Below, piece after piece: positions 16,988 to 25,263 of a DNA stretch of 63,039 nt. The translations under genes and the position numbers were made by a program. Under the pieces are notes generated by a model. It ran no database searches. It was given only the letters and a program-made list of their open reading frames with translations, and had not been told where the DNA came from. Source of the stretch: Alkalibacterium indicireducens. GTDB lineage: Bacteria; Bacillota; Bacilli; Lactobacillales; Carnobacteriaceae_A. Numbering within the stretch: the first letter of the stretch is position 1; every line of letters starts with the position of its first letter. The stretch spans positions 1 to 63,039 of the forward strand of contig NZ_BAAADA010000109.1 of the NCBI RefSeq assembly GCF_039522005.1, written 5' to 3'.

Positions 16988-18332
16988 TCAGAAGATAAAG
17001 CAAAGCAGCCGTTACCTGGCTGTTGAAATTTTAGACAAGGTTGAAGCCAGTCAGGCATTCAGTAATATTGTACTGAACGATGTCCTCAGACAGAATCAGC
17101 TGTCTCCAGAAGATACACGTTTTCTGACTGAGCTGGTATATGGTGTCATTCAGAATAAGCTGAAGCTGGATTATCAACTGGATCCATTTATCAGAAAACA
17201 GAAGAAAATAGATGGATGGGTCATGCAGCTGCTGCGTGTATCCTTATACCAAATCACACTTCTCGATAAAATACCTATGCATGCGATAGTCAATGAAGCT
17301 GTTAATATTGCTAAGGTCAGAGGAAACAGAGGGATCACAGGGTTTGTCAACGGCGTACTCCGTGCTATTGAGCGAAAAGGCGTACGCTCAGCAGATGACA
17401 TCAGTGAACCGATAAAAAAATTGTCCATTATGTACAGTTACCCTGAGTGGATCGTTACGCTTCTATCAGAAGAAGTTGGAATGGAAGAGACAGAACAAAT
17501 ACTCGATTCCTTATCTGACAAGGCCCGCTTAAGTTTAAGGGTCAACACGACACTCAAGTCTGTGGAAGACGTTCAGAGGCAGCTGGAACTGGAAGGATTT
17601 GAAACTGAAAAGAGCAAAGTGTCTGCAAACGGACTGATTTGTCTGCGAGGTCTGCCTGTGCACTCGTCATTATTTAAGGATGGAGTCATCACGATTCAGG
17701 ACGAAAGTTCCATGCTTGTTGCTGAAGCACTGCAAATTGAAGCTGGGGATGCGGTTCTGGACGCCTGTGCAGCACCAGGGGGGAAAACCACCCACATCGC
17801 CACTTATCTGGATAAAACCAAAGGCGGACAGGTGACCGCTCTTGATCTTCATGAGAAAAAAATAAGAAAAATAAGAGAAAATGCGGATCGACTGGGATTT
17901 GCTGATATAATAATAACGAATGCCATGGATGCGAGAAAAGCCGCTGAAACATTTGAACACGAGTCATTCGACAAGATACTTATTGATGCCCCGTGTTCAG
18001 GCTTAGGTCTTATGAGAAGGAAACCAGATATCCGCTACCAGAAAAGACTGTCAGATATAAATGCTCTGCAGAAAGTCCAGCTGGATATTCTGACTTCTGT
18101 CGCTCCGCTGCTGAAAAAAGGTGGACGACTTGTTTACAGTACCTGCACAATCACCAGAAAAGAAAATGATGACGTGGTAAAAGCTTTCCTCTCAGAACAG
18201 CCTTCATACGAAATCGAACCGGTTTATAGAAATAACTCGAGCATCAAGCTATCTGAAAATGGCTTTCTTCATCTGTACCCGCATCGGTACCATACGGACG
18301 GTTTTTTCATAGCTTCTTTGAGAAAGACATAG
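16980..18332 (+). CDS. rsmB: 16S rRNA m5C967 methyltransferase RsmB
   Basis: This 450-residue enzyme methylates C967 of 16S rRNA. An N-terminal NusB-like domain (1-140) precedes the SAM-dependent domain with the motif I loop DACAAPGGKTTHIA, the catalytic DAPCSGLG with TC-type cysteine, and YSTCTITRKEN carrying the second cysteine. The start is TTG overlapping the fmt stop, with GAAGGGG upstream. rlmN, found next in B. subtilis, is missing; the phosphatase gene follows. Confidence 0.95.
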   Translation: MSNQKIKQSSRYLAVEILDKVEASQAFSNIVLNDVLRQNQLSPEDTRFLTELVYGVIQNKLKLDYQLDPFIRKQKKIDGWVMQLLRVSLYQITLLDKIPMHAIVNEAVNIAKVRGNRGITGFVNGVLRAIERKGVRSADDISEPIKKLSIMYSYPEWIVTLLSEEVGMEETEQILDSLSDKARLSLRVNTTLKSVEDVQRQLELEGFETEKSKVSANGLICLRGLPVHSSLFKDGVITIQDESSMLVAEALQIEAGDAVLDACAAPGGKTTHIATYLDKTKGGQVTALDLHEKKIRKIRENADRLGFADIIITNAMDARKAAETFEHESFDKILIDAPCSGLGLMRRKPDIRYQKRLSDINALQKVQLDILTSVAPLLKKGGRLVYSTCTITRKENDDVVKAFLSEQPSYEIEPVYRNNSSIKLSENGFLHLYPHRYHTDGFFIASLRKT

Positions 18333-18405
18333 TCAGTTTAATTCTGTTCACTGATCATAGACTTATGGTCGGTGATTTACATAGGAAAATATGGAGTGAT
18401 ACAAA

Positions 18406-19164
18406 CTGAATACTTATAAGAAAACACATATTGGAATGAGAACGACTAATCAGGATTTTGTCGAACTCTTTTATAATCAGGCCGATCAGCTGCTGGCTAT
18501 TTTATGTGACGGCATGGGTGGACACAAGGCTGGAGATATTGCAAGCGAGATGGCTGTCATGCAGTTGGGTCACAGATGGCAGGAAACAGCTTTTGCCACT
18601 TCAGCAGATGTTAAGGAATGGCTTGACAGGCAGATCAATATAGAGAATCAGCGGATCTACAGAGTAGCCAGAACTTACAATGATCTTCAGGGAATGGGAA
18701 CCACCCTTGTTACTGCAGCGTTTATTAATGAAGCGATCGTAATAGGAAACGTCGGGGACAGCAGAGCATACCAGCTGAATGCTGACAATGATATGCGTTT
18801 GATCACAGTCGATCATTCGTTTGCAAACGAACTCCACCTGAGCGGTGAAATTACTGAGGAAGAAGCGAAAAATCATCATCAGAGGCACACCCTCACACGC
18901 TCGCTAGGAGTGTTTGACAAAGTGATGATTGACTTTTTTGAACTGAATAAAGAAGAGACACAGTTGATCCTGCTCTGCTCCGATGGGCTGTCGAATGGGA
19001 TCGACAGGAAAGAGATGAACAACATCGTAAAGAGTGAACTAAATTTAAGCAGCAAAGCTGAAGCCTTGATTGATGCTTCATTAAAAAATGGATCGACAGA
19101 CAATATAACCGTCTGTCTGATCGATCTGACTGAACAGTCGCAGAATGTTAGGAGGGGAGCGTAA
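18406..19164 (+). CDS. stp: PP2C-type Ser/Thr phosphatase, partner of PrkC
   Basis: This PP2C-type phosphatase reverses phosphorylation by the kinase encoded next. Metal-binding motifs RTTNQD, LCDGMGGHKAGDIAS, VGNVGDSRAY and LLCSDGLSN are intact. The first ATG (18436) would cut into the first beta-strand of the fold. The frame is open upstream to a stop at 18397, and the only plausible start there is CTG at 18406, 9 bases after ATGGAG (18391-18396). This restores THIGMRTTNQD with the usual N-terminal strand, so I place the start there: 252 residues. prkC begins directly after the stop. Confidence 0.85.
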   Translation: MNTYKKTHIGMRTTNQDFVELFYNQADQLLAILCDGMGGHKAGDIASEMAVMQLGHRWQETAFATSADVKEWLDRQINIENQRIYRVARTYNDLQGMGTTLVTAAFINEAIVIGNVGDSRAYQLNADNDMRLITVDHSFANELHLSGEITEEEAKNHHQRHTLTRSLGVFDKVMIDFFELNKEETQLILLCSDGLSNGIDRKEMNNIVKSELNLSSKAEALIDASLKNGSTDNITVCLIDLTEQSQNVRRGA

Positions 19165-21177
19165 GTGATTCCCGGAGAAAGAATTAGCAACAGATATAAG
19201 ATAATAAGAGAAATAGGATCCGGAGGTATGGCACAAGTTTACCTGGCAGAAGATCTTATCCTTGAAAGAAATGTGGCCGTTAAACTGATGGCCTATAATT
19301 TTCATAATGATGAGGCCAGTATCAGACGCTTCAAGAGAGAGGCCCTTTCAACAACTGAGCTGATACATCCGAATATAGTCAATGTGGTCGATGTAGGGGA
19401 AGATGATACACCTTACATCGTCATGGAATACGTGGAGGGATACGATCTTAAGGAATTTATTCGTCAGAACCATCCGATTCCCTATAAAAAAACAATCGAA
19501 ATCATGTCTCAGATTTTAGCTGCTGTAGAATATGCACATAATCACAATATTATCCATAGAGACCTTAAACCGCAGAATATTCTTATCGATCATAGTGAAA
19601 AAGTAAAAATAACGGACTTTGGGATTGCAGTAGCATTGTCAGAAAATTCCATTACTCAAACTAACTCGCTGCTGGGATCCGTTCACTATATTTCGCCCGA
19701 GCAAGCGAGAGGAAGTATGGCAACGAAGCAATCAGATATCTATTCACTGGGTATCCTTCTTTACGAACTGCTCTCTGCCCGTGTGCCATTCGATGGGGAG
19801 TCTCCAGTATCGATTGCCTTGAAGCATTTCCAGAACGACATGCCTTCATTAAAAGAAAACGATTCTTCGCTTCCGCAGGCTCTCGAAAATGTTGTTCTAA
19901 AAGCCACAGCTAAAGAACCGGGTGATCGTTACCGGTCTGTCTCAGAGATGAAGAAGGATCTTGAAACATCATTGTCAGAATCACGGGCAGAAGAAATGAA
20001 ATTTATGCCTGTATCGACACACGATGATGAAACACGTATGATTGAACCGGTAAAAATCAGACCGGATAAAACTGAAGCACCTTCAGCTGAGCAAAAACCA
20101 GTTGAAGAGCCGGATAGAGCTGCACCCGAACCTAATAAAGAGAAGAAGAGAAAACGGCGGAGGAAAGGCTTGCTTTTCATCATTCTTCTTCTTTTGATGC
20201 TGATTGGCTCTCTTCTGGTCTTCAGTATGACACGACCAAGAGAGGTGAGTGTGCCGGATCTATCAGGCCTTACTCTGGAGGAGGCCGAAGAAGAACTGGA
20301 AGAACTGAATTTGCAGGTGGGAGATATCATTGAGCAGAACAGCATTGATGTGGAAGCAGGTAGAATAATCCGTACAAATCCGTCACCTGATGCAGTACTC
20401 CGGGAATTTGCTTCAGTTAACCTGTTTGTCAGCCTGGGGGAAGAGATGATCACCCTTGAAGATTATGAAAATGTCTCATATGAGGATGCGAGGGCTGAAC
20501 TGACAGATATGGGCTTCACTGTAGAAAGAGAAGACGTATTCAGTAATGATATATCTGAAGGGAATGTCGTCTCCCAAAGTATATCTGCCGGCGAAGAAGT
20601 AGTGCCAAGTGAATCGACGATCACCCTTCAAGTAAGCAGCGGTCCGGAAGGCTTTACTCTAAGGCGTCTTGTCGGATATTCTTCTGTAGGAGTAGAAGAC
20701 TATGCCGATGATCTGAACCTTTCAGTAACTATTACCAATGAACCGCACGATACTATTCCTGAAGGACAGGTTGCCCGACAGTCTCCTGAACCGGGAACAA
20801 CGGTATATCCGGGATCGAGAATCTCAGTTGTCTTCTCAACTGGGCCTGAAGAACCCGAATATGTAACGTTTGACAGAGGTATCATCATTGAGTACCTAAG
20901 TGAGACAGAAGAAGAGGCAGAAAATGATGGAGATGAAGAAAATGAAGAAGATGATGAAAACGGAGAATCAGACGAAGGGCTGACACCCAATGCCATTGAG
21001 ATTTATGTCGAAGATGCTGAGCACTCGTTTGACGATGTCTACCGAGCCTTTGACATCTATGAGGACACTCCGCAAATCATTACATTCGTAGTGGAAGAAG
21101 GGCAGACAGCCAGTTTCCGAATCGTTAGAGACGGGGAAGTCATCAGAGAAGAAACAGGGATAAGCCCGAACGACTAG
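19165..21177 (+). CDS. prkC: PASTA-domain Ser/Thr protein kinase PrkC/StkP
   Basis: This 670-residue membrane kinase senses cell-wall fragments and controls growth and division. The kinase domain (about 10-270) has Lys40 in VAVKL, HRDLKPQN with His131-Arg132-Asp133, and DFGIA. One transmembrane helix lies at about 334-355. Three outside PASTA repeats follow (about 361-565), then a highly acidic stretch (about 581-607) and a C-terminal domain of some 60 residues that I do not recognise. Start is GTG with AGGAGGGG upstream, right after the stp stop codon. A kinase-phosphatase pair upstream of rsgA is the usual Firmicutes arrangement. Confidence 0.95.
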   Translation: MIPGERISNRYKIIREIGSGGMAQVYLAEDLILERNVAVKLMAYNFHNDEASIRRFKREALSTTELIHPNIVNVVDVGEDDTPYIVMEYVEGYDLKEFIRQNHPIPYKKTIEIMSQILAAVEYAHNHNIIHRDLKPQNILIDHSEKVKITDFGIAVALSENSITQTNSLLGSVHYISPEQARGSMATKQSDIYSLGILLYELLSARVPFDGESPVSIALKHFQNDMPSLKENDSSLPQALENVVLKATAKEPGDRYRSVSEMKKDLETSLSESRAEEMKFMPVSTHDDETRMIEPVKIRPDKTEAPSAEQKPVEEPDRAAPEPNKEKKRKRRRKGLLFIILLLLMLIGSLLVFSMTRPREVSVPDLSGLTLEEAEEELEELNLQVGDIIEQNSIDVEAGRIIRTNPSPDAVLREFASVNLFVSLGEEMITLEDYENVSYEDARAELTDMGFTVEREDVFSNDISEGNVVSQSISAGEEVVPSESTITLQVSSGPEGFTLRRLVGYSSVGVEDYADDLNLSVTITNEPHDTIPEGQVARQSPEPGTTVYPGSRISVVFSTGPEEPEYVTFDRGIIIEYLSETEEEAENDGDEENEEDDENGESDEGLTPNAIEIYVEDAEHSFDDVYRAFDIYEDTPQIITFVVEEGQTASFRIVRDGEVIREETGISPND

Positions 21178-21191
21178 AAGGAGGAAGGTAC

Positions 21192-22106
21192 TTGCACGAA
21201 GGACGAATAATAAAAGCCCTCAGCGGTTTCTACTATATCCAGACACCTGAAAAAGATGTGTATCAGACCCGTCCAAGAGGGATTTTCAGAAATAGAAATG
21301 AAACACCTCTCGTCGGTGATAAAGTGAAGTTTACATTCGAGACAGACAAAGAAGGAACACTGGAAGAAATAATGCCGAGAGAAAATGAACTGTCGCGTCC
21401 ATCCGTTGCCAATGTGGATCTGGGCTTTGTCATCATGTCGGTCAAGGACCCGGATTTTTCTACTTCACTTCTTGACCGTTATCTTGTGTCTCTTGAGCAG
21501 CATCATATCAGACCGGTCATCTACATTACCAAGACAGACCTGACGACAGATGAAGAATACGCTGCTGCAGAGGATCTTGCCGATATTTATACTTCTATCG
21601 GATACAAAGTGATATTACCGGATCAAAATAAGCAGGTGAGTCCAGTGACACTGCAGGAGAGATTTGGAGATCTTGTCAAAGATAAGCTGGCAGTGTTCAT
21701 GGGGCAGTCCGGAGCTGGCAAGTCAACCCTGCTGAACAGTCTTAACCCGGAACTTAAACTGAAGATTGGGGAAACCTCCAAATCACTTGGAAGAGGAAGG
21801 CATACGACACGACACGTTGAGCTTGTGCCTTTACTCGGAGGCCTGGTTGCAGATACGCCTGGTTTCAGTGCGATTCAGTTTGAAGAGCTGGATGCACAGG
21901 ATCTGTCAGCCTGTTTTCCGGAAATCTGGGAAAAAGGAAAAGACTGTCGGTTCAGCGGATGTATACATCAGAATGAACCAAATTGTGCCGTCAAGAAGGC
22001 TGTAGAAGAACAGGTGATAGCATCATTTAGATACAACAACTATCTCTCTCTTATCGAAGAGATACAGAACAGAAAACCACGTTATGGAAAGAAGAGGGGA
22101 AAATAA
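21192..22106 (+). CDS. rsgA: Ribosome small subunit GTPase RsgA
   Basis: This 304-residue circularly permuted GTPase helps mature the 30S subunit. An N-terminal OB domain precedes the G domain, which shows TKTD (G4) before the P-loop GQSGAGKST (171-179) and DTPGFS (G3). A zinc-binding C-terminal module has Cys and His in CRFSGCIH and a later NC. Start is TTG, with GAAGGAGGAAGG upstream. rpe begins at its stop codon (1-base overlap), so they are co-translated. Confidence 0.95.
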   Translation: MHEGRIIKALSGFYYIQTPEKDVYQTRPRGIFRNRNETPLVGDKVKFTFETDKEGTLEEIMPRENELSRPSVANVDLGFVIMSVKDPDFSTSLLDRYLVSLEQHHIRPVIYITKTDLTTDEEYAAAEDLADIYTSIGYKVILPDQNKQVSPVTLQERFGDLVKDKLAVFMGQSGAGKSTLLNSLNPELKLKIGETSKSLGRGRHTTRHVELVPLLGGLVADTPGFSAIQFEELDAQDLSACFPEIWEKGKDCRFSGCIHQNEPNCAVKKAVEEQVIASFRYNNYLSLIEEIQNRKPRYGKKRGK

Positions 22107-22759
22107 TGGTTAAAATTGCGCCATCTATTCTTAGTGCGGATTTTGCGGAACTGAAGAAAGAGATTCAGAAGGTCGAGGATGGGGGAGCAGACTGGATCCA
22201 TATTGATACGATGGATGGTCATTTTGTACCCAATCTGTCCTTTGGTGTGCCGATAGTCAAATCAGTGCGACCGCACACCCAATTGCCTCTTGACTGTCAT
22301 CTGATGGTAGAAAACCCTGAAAATTATATCAATGACTTTGCTGAGTCAGGAGCAGATATTATTTCGATTCACGCTGAAAGCACGGTCCATCTTCATCGTG
22401 CTCTCCAGATGATCCGGTCAGCTGAAGTTAAAGCAGGTCTGGTAATCAATCCGGCCACTCCCGTCTCCATGATAGCTGATAGTCTGCACATGACAGATCT
22501 CGTCCTGGTCATGACAGTCAATCCTGGATTTGGAGGGCAGTCGTTCATTAAAGAGACGGTCAGTAAGATAGAGCAGCTGGCTGCTCTGAAACAAGAGCAC
22601 GGGTACTCTTATGAAATAGAAGTTGACGGTGGAATAAATGATGAGACTGCAAAAGTCTGTATAGAAGCAGGCGCCACAGTATTGGTAGCCGGTTCATACG
22701 TCTATGGTGCAAGTGATGCTGGACAGCAGATCACCAATCTGAAACAGTCGGTGAAGTAG
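22106..22759 (+). CDS. rpe: Ribulose-phosphate 3-epimerase
   Basis: This 217-residue TIM-barrel enzyme interconverts ribulose-5-phosphate and xylulose-5-phosphate in the pentose phosphate pathway. The opening KIAPSILSADFAEL, HIDTMDGHFVPNLSFG (metal His and Asp), VNPGFGGQ and EVDGGI motifs are intact. It overlaps rsgA by one base and is followed directly by thiN, retaining the rsgA-rpe-thiN order of Bacilli. Confidence 0.97.
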   Translation: MVKIAPSILSADFAELKKEIQKVEDGGADWIHIDTMDGHFVPNLSFGVPIVKSVRPHTQLPLDCHLMVENPENYINDFAESGADIISIHAESTVHLHRALQMIRSAEVKAGLVINPATPVSMIADSLHMTDLVLVMTVNPGFGGQSFIKETVSKIEQLAALKQEHGYSYEIEVDGGINDETAKVCIEAGATVLVAGSYVYGASDAGQQITNLKQSVK

Positions 22760-23404
22760 ATGAGTACGATCCATATTATGCTGGGCAGCCCGGATGAGCA
22801 AAGAGCCTGGCCTCCAAAGAAACAGCAGGATCACTACATCGGAGTGGACAGAGGGGCGTTTTACCTAACTGAAAATGGCTACAGTCCTGACCTGGCTCTT
22901 GGCGATTTCGATTCGATTTCAGAGATGGAAAAGCAGAAGATAAAAGAACATGTTGGGACATTTATTGAAGTAGATCCTGATAAAGAAGATACGGATGCAG
23001 AGCTTAGTCTGGTCTATGCCATGAAGCAGTTTGACTCAGAAAAAGTGATTGTCTATGGCTGGTCAGGTGGGCGTCTGGATCATCTGATGAGCATTCTTAT
23101 GATTCCATTGCAGCCTAGATTCCACAACATCCAAGAAAAAATAGAGTTTGTCAATCAGACTAACAGCATAAAATATTATCAGCCCGGCGTACACAAAGTG
23201 GTTAAAGAGCAGAATAAAACTTACTGCTCTGTTATCGGGATGACTCCGGTCAAGCACCTGTCTCTTGGTCAGGGGTTCAAGTATCAGCTCGATGGAGCAG
23301 ATTATGACTACCCAGCAGCTCTGATCAGTAACGAGTTCGTGGCAGCAACTGCAAACCTGTCCTTTAAGTCGGGTATAATAGCTTTTGTTCAAAGTAGAGA
23401 CTGA
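22760..23404 (+). CDS. thiN: Thiamine pyrophosphokinase
   Basis: This 214-residue enzyme converts thiamine to thiamine diphosphate with ATP. The substrate-binding GDFDS, the DKEDTDAEL metal motif and GWSGGRLDH are all present. It begins immediately after the rpe stop. A terminator follows 73 bases after its end, closing the coaBC-thiN run. Confidence 0.94.
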   Translation: MSTIHIMLGSPDEQRAWPPKKQQDHYIGVDRGAFYLTENGYSPDLALGDFDSISEMEKQKIKEHVGTFIEVDPDKEDTDAELSLVYAMKQFDSEKVIVYGWSGGRLDHLMSILMIPLQPRFHNIQEKIEFVNQTNSIKYYQPGVHKVVKEQNKTYCSVIGMTPVKHLSLGQGFKYQLDGADYDYPAALISNEFVAATANLSFKSGIIAFVQSRD

Positions 23405-23477
23405 ATACATTTATATCAGATTATGATTTCAGGAATGATAAGAAATCCAGATGACTAAACTTTGACTGAACGAAAAG

Positions 23478-23522
23478 CAATGAGACCTCTCCAAAAGTGG
23501 CGAGAGTCCTCATTGTTTTTTT
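23478..23522 (+). terminator. Terminator after thiN
   Basis: CAATGAG (23478-23484) pairs with CTCATTG (23509-23515), with inner CTCTC/GAGAG pairing, followed by a run of seven Ts. The rest of the 322-base gap to the next gene (23405-23732) is AT-rich. It holds a TATAAT at 23676-23681 that may serve the PilZ gene; no other gene is seen. Confidence 0.85.
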
Positions 23523-23732
23523 AGTCAGAAGAATCAGGTGGCGAAAGGATGATAGTGACAGATCCAATCCCTTATTAAAATATAGTTGTCTGAACACCAT
23601 ACTGAAGACAGCAGGTGATATGTCTAAAGTTAAAATTTTTAGTATAGACCGCTCTCCGATATGTTAATATAGAAATATAATAATTGATACCATAACAAAT
23701 TAAGCTTTTACATAGCGAATAGAGGTATGCAG

Positions 23733-24107
23733 ATGATTAGTAATAGAAGGAAGTTCTTCCGCTGCCGGATCAGTGGGTTCAAAGAAGCGACGATGATCCT
23801 ACCGGCAAAGGAAGATAGAGTGTATACAGTAACACTCAGCAATATTAGTGGTAACGGATTGTCCTTTGTGAGCAGAGAAACATTCAAGGTCACCGAGTTT
23901 CTGACATATACATTTAAATTTGAACTGGAAGAAGAATGGTTTGAACTGGAGGGATGCATTATCCGCAAGAGCGGAGAGGAGAACCGGTACATTAAGTACG
24001 GCGTAAAACTAGCTCCTTTATCAGTAAAAGAAGAGTCAAGACTAATAGGAGTGATAAATAAGTATCAGATCAAACAGAATAAATCTGATCTTTTTTCAGA
24101 AGACTGA
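23733..24107 (+). CDS. PilZ-domain protein, candidate c-di-GMP receptor
   Basis: This 124-residue single-domain protein has both PilZ ligand motifs: RxxxR in RRKFFR at the N-terminus and NxSxxG in NISGNG about 30 residues later, on a beta-barrel-like background. In the family these bind cyclic di-GMP. An upstream ATG (23727) lies only one base after the AGAGG site, so I choose ATG 23733. It stands alone, between thiN and the divergent rpmB, where B. subtilis carries spoVM. No cyclase or phosphodiesterase gene is in the window. The 3' end contains its own hairpin and T-run. Confidence 0.82.
   Translation: MISNRRKFFRCRISGFKEATMILPAKEDRVYTVTLSNISGNGLSFVSRETFKVTEFLTYTFKFELEEEWFELEGCIIRKSGEENRYIKYGVKLAPLSVKEESRLIGVINKYQIKQNKSDLFSED
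24064..24096 (+). terminator. Terminator inside the 3' end of the PilZ gene
   Basis: ATCAGAT (24064-24070) pairs with ATCTGAT (24083-24089) and is followed by C and six Ts. The coding frame continues through the structure to the stop at 24105-24107, so an mRNA ending here would lack the stop codon. The second hairpin downstream may therefore be the main terminator. Confidence 0.5.
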
Positions 24108-24150
24108 ACTTTATTTATGTTTGCTGAGATCCTTTAAGTGCTATTCCATT

Positions 24151-24202
24151 AAAACAACCCGACTGTCCATGACTAGTTTGTCCTGGGCTGTAGGGTTGTT
24201 TT
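24151..24202 (+). terminator. Terminator between the PilZ gene and rpmB, possibly bidirectional
   Basis: AAAACAACCC (24151-24160) pairs perfectly with GGGTTGTTTT (24193-24202). The A/T flanks could serve both strands. Confidence 0.7.
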
Positions 24203-24244
24203 GCTGATTGTCTTAGGTAACCCATTTTAAAAAAATAAAATATC

Positions 24245-24287
24245 AAAAAAAACCTGCATATGCTAAATTACTTAACATCTGCAGGCT
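24245..24287 (-). terminator. Terminator of rpmB
   Basis: On the minus strand GCCTGCA pairs with TGCAGG (24280-24286 with 24253-24258), followed by eight Ts (24252-24245). Confidence 0.85.
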
Positions 24288-24301
24288 CCATGATTTTATT
24301 A

Positions 24302-24490
24302 TTATACGCGTTCAACTTTTCCTGATTTTAAAGCGCGGGCAGAAACCCATAATTTTTTAGGTTTTCCATCAACCATGATACGAACTTTTTGTAAATTCGC
24401 AGCGAAGCGACGTTTTGATTTGTTGTTAGCGTGTGAGCGGTTGTTTCCGCTTCTAGCTTTACGTCCAGTTACAAAACATTCTTTAGCCAT
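24302..24490 (-). CDS. rpmB: 50S ribosomal protein L28
   Basis: This 62-residue L28 has the hallmark MAKECFVTGRKARSGNNRSH start and the ARALKSGKVERV end. I begin it at ATG 24490, preceded by AGGAGGAGAAAAA; the frame stays open upstream but carries no L28 sequence. Only one cysteine remains, so this is the zinc-free form. It is transcribed against its neighbours, as in B. subtilis. Confidence 0.97.
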   Translation of the reverse strand: MAKECFVTGRKARSGNNRSHANNKSKRRFAANLQKVRIMVDGKPKKLWVSARALKSGKVERV

Positions 24491-24545
24491 TTTTTCTCCT
24501 CCTTCGTGCATAGCTTTAACAAACAAAGCTAACTCATACTTATAT

Positions 24546-24574
24546 AAAGTATCACATATCAGTGAATGAAGCAA
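24546..24574 (-). promoter_or_regulatory. Putative rpmB promoter
   Basis: Reading the minus strand, TTGCTT (24574-24569) is followed after 17 bases by TACTTT (24551-24546), giving a short leader before the rpmB ribosome binding site. Confidence 0.45.
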
Positions 24575-24733
24575 GTCTTTTTTTGTAATCGTTCAAGGAT
24601 TATTACTTTACAGCCGACGGTATACATTTTTTTCTGTAAGTCGTTATGAATACTAAGTTTTATCTACAAAAGTAGGCTGGAACAGTGTATACTGGAGGAT
24701 ATAACATAAACAGTTTATTCATCACATACCCAG

Positions 24734-24764
24734 AGGCAAGGTCCGGATTATCTTGCCTTTTTTT
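24734..24764 (+). terminator. Stand-alone terminator hairpin before the asp23-like gene
   Basis: AGGCAAG (24734-24740) pairs with CTTGCCT (24752-24758), followed by seven Ts. No coding sequence precedes it on this strand. A possible -10 (TATACT, 24688-24693) would give a transcript of only about 65 nt, so it could end a small RNA or act as an attenuator for the gene starting at 24853. Confidence 0.65.
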
Positions 24765-24852
24765 ACGGGGTGCGATATGCTAAAATATGTTTGAATATCA
24801 AAGAAACCTTTAAAAAAAATCTGTATATATAGTAGGAGAAAGGGGAAAAAGG

Positions 24853-25218
24853 ATGAGTGTTCAGTTGAACAATGAATTTGGAACGATTGAAATGTCAAAT
24901 GATGTCATATCGACTGTAGTGGGTGGAGCAGCTACTGAGATTTTCGGAATCGTAGGTATGGCTAGCCGTAAACATGTGAGAGATGGGATCAATGAAATCC
25001 TAAATAGAGACAACTACTCAAGAGGTGTAGAGGTCAGACAGGAAGATCAGGGTATTGTTGTAGATGTCTACATCGTAGTCAGTTACGGCACGAAAATAAC
25101 TGAAGTATCTAAAAATGTTCAGGAGCTAGTGAGATACCAGCTGGAACATGACCTGGGTATTGTCGCCAGTTCAGTGAATGTATATGTTCAGGGCGTAAGA
25201 GTTCAAAATGACATGTAA
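24853..25218 (+). CDS. Asp23/YloU family protein
   Basis: This 121-residue small acidic protein is of the Asp23/Gls24 (YloU) family. The GAATEIFGIVGMASRK segment and the VDVYIVVSYGTKITEVSKNVQELV segment are characteristic. Members are cytosolic, some are membrane-tethered, and they are linked to cell-envelope stress; the exact biochemical role is unsettled. AGGAGAAAGGGG lies upstream. It is followed at once by fakA, the standard yloU-yloV pairing. Confidence 0.92.
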   Translation: MSVQLNNEFGTIEMSNDVISTVVGGAATEIFGIVGMASRKHVRDGINEILNRDNYSRGVEVRQEDQGIVVDVYIVVSYGTKITEVSKNVQELVRYQLEHDLGIVASSVNVYVQGVRVQNDM

Positions 25219-25263
25219 GCCATAGTCACTGTTCTAAAAGTGACAAAGGAGGAAATTGCAAAA

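Noticed and set aside
19929..20453. A 174-residue Ser-rich open frame antisense to prkC
   Set aside because: The Ser-rich composition mirrors the Glu/Asp-rich kinase linker on the other strand; there is no start signal.
24302..24574. A 90-residue version of L28 beginning further upstream
   Set aside because: The extra 28 residues do not resemble L28, and the strong AGGAGGAG site sits directly before the internal ATG 24490.
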